Positions 11,666 through 19,586 of a stretch of DNA of 64,000 nucleotides are shown here, in pieces. Position numbers and translations under genes: made by a program. The notes under the pieces are model-generated. The model did no database searches and had not been told where the DNA came from. It saw only the letters and a program-made list of their open reading frames with translations. Each line of letters opens with the position of its first letter. Position 1 is the first letter of the stretch. Source of the DNA: Drechmeria coniospora (Eukaryota > Ascomycota > Sordariomycetes > Hypocreales > Ophiocordycipitaceae); NCBI RefSeq assembly GCF_001625195.1, contig NC_054390.1:3062027-3126026 (forward strand), written 5' to 3'.

Positions 11666-11821
11666 CCGTGCGGCGTGGAAACTAGCCCGGCATCAAACAG
11701 AATTGCAGGCAGACGGGAGATTGGCAGTGCCCAGATTGCTAGGTATCACGAGGCGCGCAGGTAGTACCGGTCCTAATTATAACGCAATACATCATAATAA
11801 TAACGATATGAAAAAGGCGAC
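11666..11821. other. Short AT-richer spacer before the duplicated segment
   Basis: Lies between the stop of the CCHC/GIY-YIG gene and the first duplicated unit. It ends in AAAAAGGCGAC, which resembles the unit boundary found again near 12690 and 14100. Confidence 0.5.
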
Positions 11822-12696
11822 TCCCGGGCTGGTTTGCTTCTTCCGTTGAAGGACTAACAACACGATTGAGTTGAAGAGCAGTTGCACAACATTACAACGG
11901 CATTCACCAATCATTTATTATAGTATATGACTCGAATAAGTAACAATCAAGTTATTGGGTGCATGGTCTAGTGGTATGATTCTCGCCCCGCAAGTGAGCG
12001 GTCCCCGGTTCGATCCCGGGTGCATCCATATTTTTTGTACTTTGGAGTACATTCCACCCAATACTATTGATACTTCCTCTTGTGCTAAAATTCTCGCTCC
12101 GTGTGTCTGGGGGGCTGTTGGTCCTTGTTTGGCGTAGTTGCACTTTACTTAAAGTGTAAGGTGAAATGTGTCTTGAAACGAAATGTACAAAGGAAATCGC
12201 TCTACAGTATAGAAGACCTCCGGTCTAGTTAATGGTATGCTTCTTCCATTACTCCTTGACCATATAGATGCGGTACATGCACTCTATGCCAAAGGTAATG
12301 CAAATTCATTTCGGCAAGGTCGGGTTTCGATTTATTTAACAATATATTCTTTTTTAAAAGGCAACAATAGCAACGTAGCCGGTGCAGTTTAGTGCAGTCC
12401 TTGCAGTTAGTGCAGTCAGTGCAGTTAGTATAGTCAGTACAGCCAGTGCACGTAGTGTAGGTGCATAGGTACTAAGAACATAAAAGGCATTAATATAGCT
12501 AGACGAGAAATTTCAGCAATCGGCGGCAGAGCGCAACAGGCGCGAGCTCAGTGTACTACTATAGTTCCCCTAGGGATAGCTAGTTGCGAGCGGTAAAGTC
12601 AATAATTCTCCAGCCTTGGCTCGAACCGCCGACCATGTCCTATCCAAGCGCAGCGGTAGGGGCTCCCCCTAGTAAGTTTATTCGGAAAGGCAGACG
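11822..12696. repeat. Tandem duplication, unit 1
   Basis: About 875 bases that match unit 2 (12697-14100) in order: CTCGGGCTGGTTTGC start, tRNA-Ala, a tRNA-like fragment near 12083-12125, a second near 12222-12248, a degenerate TGCAGT repeat (about 12385-12455), the GCGCGAGCTCAGTGT block and a GTTTATTCGG end. The end carries a decayed copy of the last few codons of the gene that stops at 14090, so the copied unit reached into that gene. Boundaries are approximate. Confidence 0.8.
11957..12028 (+). tRNA. tRNA-Ala (anticodon CGC), copy 1
   Basis: A complete 72-nt cloverleaf without intron. The acceptor stem GGGTGCA pairs with TGCATCC and contains the G3:U70 wobble that marks alanine tRNAs, with A73 following. 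The D loop has A14, G18 and G19. The anticodon arm is CTCGC-CCCGCAA-GTGAG, giving CGC, which reads the alanine codon GCG. The variable loop is CGGTC and the T arm CCCGG-TTCGATC-CCGGG. Position 33 is C instead of the near-universal U, which is odd and could mark a pseudogene or a special form. Identity from G3:U70 and from the anticodon agree. The minus-strand peptide with GIEPG here is a translation artefact of the tRNA. Confidence 0.85.
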
Positions 12697-12880
12697 ACTC
12701 TCGGGCTGGTTTGCTTCTTCCGTTAAAGGACTAACAACACGATTGAGTTGAAGAGCAGTTGTACAGCATTACAATAAGGCTTATAAATATACAACTACCT
12801 TTACTAATCTTTTATTATAGCATATGACCCTGCGATGTAACAACGAAGTGCAATATCAAACGTGTAACAACTAAGAGATT

Positions 12881-12952
12881 GGGTGCATGGTCTAGTGGTA
12901 TGATTCTCGCCCCGCAAGTGAGCGGTCCCCGGTTCGATCCCGGGTGTATCCA
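12881..12952 (+). tRNA. tRNA-Ala (anticodon CGC), copy 2
   Basis: Identical to copy 1 except in the 3' acceptor strand, TGTATCC instead of TGCATCC. That turns pair 5:68 from G-C into a G-U wobble. G3:U70, the CGC anticodon and the unusual C33 are all kept. The change is a single C-to-T transition. It should still fold, so it may be functional, but the extra wobble weakens the acceptor stem. Confidence 0.75.
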
Positions 12953-13096
12953 CATTCTTTTTTGTACTTTTTAAGTTCATCCCACCCCATACTAATATAG
13001 TACAGTACAGTATTGATTCAGCGTTGTTCAATATCCTTCTACCTTCTCTTGTGCTATGGTTCTCGCCCTTGTGTATCTGGGGGCTGTTGGTCCCTT

Positions 13097-13503
13097 TTAC
13101 GTTATCTATATATTGATATCTTTAGCTATTTTATTCTATATACTTAAGTACTTAATCGCTTAAAGAAGGATCGCAGAGAGCTACTCCAATCCCATAGTGT
13201 TTCTGCGATTGTCCTACGGCATCATGACCCAATTCAGCAAAAGCAACATAAGACACTTCTAGTCTCAGCAAATTGATTAAGTAGTGCGTTAAGGTTCCTA
13301 CTAATATCTATCATGCCTTACCGATAATAGCCCCACTACAAAAATCCTACAGTATGCGCTCTACCAAAGCATTTCATCCTACGGAGTACTCCGTACTCTG
13401 TACTTACAAGCAACAAGATCAATATCTATTTGTCAACGCTTTCTATCTACAGTACACTACCAACACTACCCAACCCGATTTTCTAAAGCTTTTCTACTAT
13501 TTT
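13097..13503. other. Insertion inside duplicated unit 2
   Basis: An AT-rich stretch found only in the second unit. It has no protein-like frame and contains one GTAC-palindrome word (CGGAGTACTCCGTAC near 13380). I see no convincing terminal inverted repeats. It could be a small non-autonomous element, or sequence lost from unit 1. Edges are approximate. Confidence 0.5.
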
Positions 13504-13754
13504 TTGGGTAGTTGCAATTAATTCAAGTACAAGGTGAGATGTGTCTTGAGGCGAAATGTAGGAAGGAAATTGCTTTACAGTATAGACCTCCTGTGTAGTC
13601 AATGGTATGCTTATTGCATTTACTCCTTAACCAGACAGATACTGTATATACACTCTATGCCAAAGGTAATACAAATTCATTTCGGTAAGATCGTGGTTTC
13701 GATTTAACAATATGTTCTTTTTTGAAAGGCAGCGCCGGCAACGCAATCAGCACA

Positions 13755-13860
13755 GTCAGTGCAGTCAGTGCAGTCAGTGCAGTCAGTGCAGTCAGTGCAG
13801 TCAGTGCAGTCAGTGCAGTCAGTGCAGTCAGTGCAGTCAGTGCAGTCAGTGCAGTCAGTG
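13755..13860. repeat. 9-bp minisatellite (GTCAGTGCA), about 12 copies
   Basis: Nearly perfect head-to-tail array. Unit 1 holds only a degenerate counterpart at about 12385-12455. The perfect copies point to recent expansion after the segmental duplication. Confidence 0.92.
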
Positions 13861-14089
13861 CTGGTAATGTAGGTGCATAGGTACTAAGAATAATAAAGGC
13901 GTCAATGTAGCTAGACGAGAAAATTCAGGAATCGGCGGCAGAACGCAGTAGGCGCGAGCTCAGTGTGCCGCTACAGTTCTGTCCCCCATAGCTAGTTGCG
14001 AGCGGCAAAGTCAATAATCCTCCAGCCTTGGCCCGAACCGCCGACCATGTCCCATCCGAGCGCGACGGCAGGGGCTCCCCCTAGCAAGT

Positions 14090-15547
14090 TTATTCGGCAA
14101 GGCGGACGGCGTAGAACCAACCTTCATCCGTGACGTACCAACGGCAGGCCATCTGATCGATGGAGTAGCGGCTGCGCTGGGTCCAGTTGCCGTCGAGCTC
14201 GCGGACGTAGTAGAAACGGTTGGCGTCATCATCCCCGGGCTTGAAGTCCTGAGGTTCGAAGAGCTTGTTGTTGTGGGCAAACTGGATCTGGCGCAGCGAC
14301 TCCTCCTGCTGGGTGAGGCCGACGCCGTTGACCTCGGCACCCATGCCGAGGGTGCTCGCACCGACAAAGGACGGCGGGGCAACCTGCGAGGCGGGCACGG
14401 CAACGAAGGCCTGGCCGCTCATCATGACGGGCGGCTGCGGATGCGGAGGCTGGAGCGACGGCTGGAGCGGGAGCTGAGCAGGGACAAACTGCTGCGTGAC
14501 GAATCCGGGTTGGGCGACGGGAACGACGGCAGGAACCGGCTGCTGCAAGGCGAATTTCCTGTCAGCCCACGCTCCTTCACACGACGGAGCCACACGAGCA
14601 GGACGGGGGCAGGGGGCGAGGCAGGGGGGGCCTCTCATCCGGAAGCCGTGCCACTTGGCGCGCGCGCGAGATGGGAGGAGAAGACGAGGGATGGAGAAGA
14701 GACGGGCTTCCATCCGGTCGGGAGCCGGTGGAAGATGAGCGAAGGCACTTGCATAGTACTGGTATCCGTTGAGGAAGGTAGTCTTGGGCACAAGCACGGA
14801 AAGGCTAGCGGTACCGGCGGCGGGCTGGGCAGCATGGCCAGATATTTCGGCCACGGGGACGAGCTGGACGAGACGGGGAGGGGAAGGAGGACCGACATGA
14901 AGTCCGAGCCCCTGGGGAGGGACGCCGCCGAGGGGTCCATGAGGGCCGGCGTCGAAGCGAGGCACGTAGAGGTGCGCCATGGGCCCAAAGGTGCTGTCCG
15001 GCACGGGGGGCTGAAAGGTGACGCCCGACGGGGGAGGGCCGGCGTTGGCGTAGTTGGCCATGGCCGCGAACTGGACTGGATGCTGCTGCAGCGGGTGAGG
15101 ATGAAGCTGAGGGTGGTTGCCGATGTATGTAACCTGGTGACCGGGTGCGGCCGCGTTGCTGGCAAAGGCTGGAGCAAGACCGCCAGAGAAAGCAAGGTGC
15201 GGGGGGGGCACGAGGTTTGGCTGCTGCTGCTGCTGCTGCTGGAGGAAGAACTGTTGCTGATTGTGGTAAAGGCCAGCTCCGAGGCTGCGAGTTGGATCCG
15301 CCGCGGTGAACCACCGTCCCGCGTTGCTGCTAGGGCCTGCACCGGGCGTTGGACCGATGGCAGGGAAGCTCGATGGCTGGCAATCCTTGGCAGCGGTAGC
15401 GGCAGCGGTGCCGTTGTCCGTCTTCTTCGCCGCCGTACCGCCGTTGCTGCTGCCCTTCTCCTCAAAGTGCACCTGACGAACGTCCTCGGCCGAGCGAGGG
15501 CGGCGAGTGGTCTTGGGAGACTTGATATCCTCTCCGGCCTCGGGCAT
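14090..15547 (-). CDS. Pro/Gln-rich hypothetical protein with a conserved-looking aromatic C-terminus
   Basis: Unrecognised. The start at 15547 gives MPEAGEDIKSPKTTRRPRSA, which looks like a natural N-terminus. The open frame continues upstream but loses protein character. The middle is low-complexity, with poly-Gln (seven Gln) and Pro/His-rich parts. The last 60 residues (NRFYYVRELDGNWTQ then RWYVTDEGWFYAV) are rich in Trp, Tyr and Asp and look like a folded domain. A likely intron of 210 nt (14543-14752) begins GCAAGT and ends TTGCAG. Its translation is Arg/Cys/Trp-rich, unlike the flanks, while removal joins two Gln/Pro/Val-rich parts and gives 415 residues. It is stop-free and a multiple of three, so its existence is inferred only. 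The stop lies within the end of duplicated unit 2. Confidence 0.6.
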   Translation of the reverse strand: MPEAGEDIKSPKTTRRPRSAEDVRQVHFEEKGSSNGGTAAKKTDNGTAAATAAKDCQPSSFPAIGPTPGAGPSSNAGRWFTAADPTRSLGAGLYHNQQQFFLQQQQQQQPNLVPPPHLAFSGGLAPAFASNAAAPGHQVTYIGNHPQLHPHPLQQHPVQFAAMANYANAGPPPSGVTFQPPVPDSTFGPMAHLYVPRFDAGPHGPLGGVPPQGLGLHVGPPSPPRLVQLVPVAEISGHAAQPAAGTASLSVLVPKTTFLNGYQYYASAFAHLPPAPDRMEARLFSIPRLLLPSRARAKWHGFRMRGPPCLAPCPRPARVAPSCEGAWADRKFALQQPVPAVVPVAQPGFVTQQFVPAQLPLQPSLQPPHPQPPVMMSGQAFVAVPASQVAPPSFVGASTLGMGAEVNGVGLTQQEESLRQIQFAHNNKLFEPQDFKPGDDDANRFYYVRELDGNWTQRSRYSIDQMACRWYVTDEGWFYAVRLAE

Positions 15548-17358
15548 GGCTAGCGGACGAAGGCTTCTGGTTCTCCCTCTCGGGGTCCCAAATGCGGCAA
15601 GATGAACCTGGCTCGCGTGCGTACGAGGGTACGATGCGGTCAGGGTGTGGTCGTGAACCGGGCGTCGTAGCAGACAAGGTAGGCAAGGTAGACCAGTTGG
15701 GCAAGCTCCTCGGCGTGTGGTGGTGACGTGGAAAGGAATATTGGGAATGGCTGGCTCGACGCGGTGCAGGGTCAAGAGAAGTTTTCTCTCCCAGCTGGCA
15801 ACGATGCTCCCGGGGAGAGTGGAGGGGCGGCGGCCAGGTGACAGCCGCCTGATACCGCCGGGCTCGATCGCTGCTGGACACGAGCCTGTTGGTGAACAGA
15901 CGGAGCAGATGTATGGGTAGGTAGGCCCGTAGGTAGGTTGTAGAAAGGCCCGTTGGTATGCTGCAGAAAGGCCCGTTGGTAGGCACTAGAAAGGCTCGTT
16001 GGTAGGCTCTAGAAAGGCCCGTAGGTGGGCTCTAGAAAGACCGGTAGGTAGGCTGTAGGAAGGCCCGTAGGTAGGAAGGTAGGGAGGTAACTTGGTGAAT
16101 TGGTAGTTGCCTGCAAAGGCAAACAATGGCAACGAAGCAAGGCCGGGGCAACCAAAAACACAACACGTCTTGATTCATCTTGCCCCAGTTTCGGGAGGAA
16201 AGGAGGGGAGAAGGTAAAGGGGAAAGGGGAAAGGAAGGGGGGAAGGGAGTAACAGATCAAGGACAGCACTCACAATCTGCTGCAGAGTCCACGAGCGGCC
16301 ATCGTGCACCCACCTAGACTGCTCGGGCAGCGCATCCAACGGGTCGTCGTACTGCGTCCACGTCCAGGGGAAGCACGGTAAACACATGTCGATCTCGAGA
16401 CCGTCGACTCTCTTGGTGCTCTCGGTGGATGGGGTCCGGTCACTCGATGGTTTGTCGAGCTTTCGTGTCAAGATGAACGTGGCTCTCGTCGTGAACGGTG
16501 TGAAAATCCCAAACCCTTGGGACTCGTTGCCACCGCAACCGACGTTTGCACGAGAAAGGAGCCCTGATGGCAAAAACAATGCTGTGGAAGCAGCCTCCTC
16601 ATCGGCTGCACATACTCTGTGCAAAGGTCGCTCTCGTTGCCAAAGTCGTCAAGTTCGGGAAGTTTTTGGGCCCGTTGCCATCGCAACGCACGAGGATAAG
16701 GCGTGGCCGAGAATCGACGACGGGCGGACTGCGTGCATACTTTCTGCAGATAGGTGGCATCGATTCTTTGGTTCAGCGTCGGACTCGATCGACACGCAAG
16801 AGTAGGTACCATGGCGGCGACACTCACCGTCATCTTGTTGCCAACCAAGGCAGCCGGAAAGGGCGCTGGAGGGGTAAACTGGAAGATGGTTTGAAAGACG
16901 GGCTCATGGAGTCCGTCGCCGGAAAATCCCTCGGAGATCCTTCCTCTTCCTCTTCAGACACGTCGACTTCCAACACATGCCCTTCGGAGCGAAGCACCAT
17001 CACGTCGCAACAAGTGGAATCCAATGACGTAATATTGTAGACCGGGACGCCCGTCCTGCTCTATGCTTCAACGTTCGCTGGCCATTCGCCCGAGGTAATG
17101 TACACATCCTTTGTGGGAGGGGAGATCATCCATGATCACGCCGCCAAAAATAACAGCTCCGCCGAGACCGTAGCTTCGGCATATACAGGGCAGCGGCTCA
17201 CCACCATGCTATCCGCCTCGACATTCATCCCGCCCTCGTCTTTTTTTCGTCCGTTGCTTCGTCTTTGAGTGGACATGGCAATGCAGCAGCGCATGGGGTG
17301 TCCTTCTTCGTGGGACGCACCTCTGTGCCGTCCGTTTCGACCGACTCTTGCTGCCGAA
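15548..17358. other. Intergenic region; one possible minus-strand exon
   Basis: Holds the 23-bp repeat listed separately. Downstream of about 16400 on the minus strand, a short frame (CFPWTWTQYDDPLDALPEQS onward) ends at a perfect GTGAGT donor near 16276. It may be a 5' exon of an unmodelled gene. I found no confident partner exon. The rest shows no gene. Confidence 0.4.
15919..16079. repeat. 23-bp minisatellite, about 7 copies
   Basis: Head-to-tail units of the type AGAAAGGCCCGTTGGTAGGC plus three variable bases, starting at about 15942 with a partial copy before it. It lies upstream of the 14090-15547 gene. Confidence 0.88.
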
Positions 17359-18060
17359 CTAGAGCTGTTCCAACGGAGCTGCGGGTTCGGGCACGGGGAA
17401 GAAGGACCGTCGAGCAATCTGTCGATTTCATTAGCACCGGAGAGCGGCGTTGTCCAACCGTCGGGTCGGGCTTGCACGTACCGCCCAGACGCCAGCCACG
17501 CAGCTGACGATGGCGCCCGAGATCATCATCGGCCGCACGCCCTTGGTGCTCTTGAACACCATGCCGCTGAGCCCGCCGGCGAGCACGCTGTTGGCCGCGT
17601 CGTGTCGGCCACGCAGGCTTCCGATGAGCGAGTTGATGCAGTTGTACACGATGGCGACGACGCCGGCCGAGTTGCCGAGGAACGGGCCCCGCCTCGTCAC
17701 CGCGTTCAGCACCGAGTTGAGCCGCAGCTTCGGCGGCTGGTTGGCCGACCTCCGCAGGCCCTCCTGCAGGCCCCAGGCGCCTCCTATCGACAGCGCCGTG
17801 AGGTATGTGATGCCCGTGCCGTAGCAGAGGTCGTCGGTGAAGCCGCGGGACGGCAGGACGGACTGGCCGCCGGGGAGGTCCGAGAGGACCGAGTCCTCGA
17901 GCGTGAGGTACTCGAGCGTGTCCTTGTTGAGCCCCGCGAGGGGGTGTAGTTGTGAAGGGTCGGCAAAGGAGGAGCTCTGGAGGAAGGATTCGACGCCTTG
18001 GCCTTGGGAAGGGTCAAAGTTGCTGAACGACGATGGCGAGGTCGATGTTGTCGAGAGTGG

Positions 18061-18097
<37 letters not shown>

Positions 18098-18147
18098 GGG
18101 TGCGAAGGCTTGCCGCCTCCTGTGAGAGCGTTCCAGAGCGACGACAT
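17359..18147 (-). CDS. TIM23: Mitochondrial import inner membrane translocase subunit Tim23
   Basis: Channel-forming subunit of the presequence translocase in the inner mitochondrial membrane. Exon 1 is 18147-17482. A 63-nt intron (17419-17481, GTACGT, branch GCTAAT, ACAG) leads to exon 2 (17418-17359) with 19 further residues (IARRSFFPVPEP onward). The total is 241 residues. The N-terminal half is the soluble intermembrane-space receptor part with PLAGLNKDTLEYLTLED. The C-terminal half is the Tim17/22/23 domain: GITYLTALSIGGAWGL, the RLNSVLNAVTRRGPFLGNSAG block, INSLIGSLRGRHDAANSVLAG and GVRPMMISGAIVSCVAGVWA. Unusually, residues 18-29 are an uninterrupted poly-Gln tract coded by a CTG/CAG run at about 18061-18096. 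Confidence 0.95.
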
Positions 18148-18401
18148 TTTGTGAGCGTCTCCTGGACGAGACCTTGCAGACGGGCGGGTGGGAAGGACGG
18201 GGTGCGAGATTTGCGACGGCCTTTAATCGCGGTTCGGATAAGAGTAAGTAGATATTGAGTAGGTTGAACAGAAAAAAATCGGGAACTACCAGGGGTGGCC
18301 CGTGCACGGCAGAGTCGACATTCGTCCCTTGGGCCGCCCCTGCGCCCTGGTCGCTCGATAGGTGTGTCACGTGGTCGCGCCATTGTGCCTGGAGACTTTG
18401 T

Positions 18402-18540
18402 CCTAGGAATTAAGTATTATTACTGCACTGACTTGCAACCTAGGAATTAAGTATTACTGCACTGACTCGCAACCTAGGAATTAAGTATTACTGCGCTGAC
18501 TTGCAACCTAGGAATTAAGCGTACTGCACTGACTTGCAAC
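18402..18540. repeat. 34-37 bp tandem repeat, four copies
   Basis: Units start CCTAGGAATTAAGTATTACT and end CACTGACTTGCAA. Copies begin at 18402, 18439, 18473 and 18507. Each starts with the palindrome CCTAGG. The array sits immediately before a GTAC-palindrome island. Confidence 0.92.
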
Positions 18541-19586
18541 TACAGTACACAGTACTGTACGGAGTACTTACAGCACATAAGAAGTACTCCCTACAGTGCT
18601 TGTACAGGTACGGAGTACTCAGGAATTACCATAATACTTACCTGCATACTGTAAGTACTTGCAGTATAAGTACTGTACTTGTACTCCGTACACCTACTGT
18701 ACTGTACTTACACCAACATGCGCAATACTCAAGTACAGTATGCTTACTGTACATGCAAGTACTCCGTACGGAGTATTACAACTATTACTTACATGTACTG
18801 TACTGTAAAGACTTGTTCAAGTATCACCGCATTCCGTGCTTGCAGTAAAACTCCGTACACCCACACCACCTACTAGGAATATTCAGTAATTTATACTCGC
18901 ACGTAGTTGTACTGTAGGTATGGAGTATTAATGCTGTTTTACTGTGTTGCTGTATAACATGCAAGTAGTAGGTGTACATTCGTAGGTAGTAAAGAGTACA
19001 CGTGCGTATGCTGAGGTGTACTTACTTGCAAGTACTGTACAGTACTGCATCCGCGTGTGCTGTTGCAGCATAGTCCATTAACCGACTACTCCGTACTGTA
19101 GACTTCGTTGGAACGAAAAGTTTGCCAACAATCAAACAAGACGACAATCGTATCGTCACATGACGCTTCATTTGGCTGCCGGAATCTTCTCGCTCGTAGA
19201 TGCTTGACCAGCACGAGCCACCACGTTGAATTCTGCCCGGATGAACGGCTAGTGTTCTAGCCTCACGTCATATGTTGTTACAGATTCACGGTCAAATCCT
19301 CCAGATGCCCCTCCTCTCCTCTCGCGAAAACACTTGACCGAATACTTGGTACACCCCTTTCGTCTGGAAGAGTTGAGAGAATATGTGTGTATAATGCCGG
19401 CGCAATGTCTCCGTTTGCCGTTCGCCTCCATTCGCTCACATCCGGTTGGTCCTCCTCGAGCCGTCGGTGCACTCGCCGTTCCCCTGGCAGCACCATCAGC
19501 TCTTGGGCGGCCGGTCAGCAACGGTGCATGCGATCACGCCCCGCGGCGAATGCTGCGAGGCCGTCGGTTTCGTCGCGGCCCTCCCT
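18541..19586. repeat. GTAC-palindrome island and spacer
   Basis: From 18541 to about 19110 the DNA is dominated by GTAC words (ACTCCGTACGGAGTA and similar). The remainder to 19586 is the 3' flank of the m-AAA protease gene. No gene seen. Confidence 0.7.

Larger units (their letters stand above)
12697..14100. repeat. Tandem duplication, unit 2
   Basis: A second copy of the unit at 11822-12696. It is longer because of an insertion of about 400 bases (roughly 13097-13503) with no counterpart in unit 1, and an expanded 9-bp array. Differences in the shared parts that I compared are nearly all transitions, for example ATCGCTC versus ATTGCTT and TCGGCAAGG versus TCGGTAAGA. The right end overlaps the last codons of the gene ending at 14090. 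Confidence 0.8.

Noticed and set aside
11952..12143. Short minus-strand peptide containing GIEPGTAHLRGENHT
   Set aside because: Translation of the reverse complement of the tRNA-Ala gene, a well-known annotation artefact. The same occurs at 12804-13031.
14273..15553. 426-codon plus-strand frame
   Set aside because: Antisense to the Pro/Gln-rich gene; Gly/Arg/Glu composition typical of reversed GC-rich codons.
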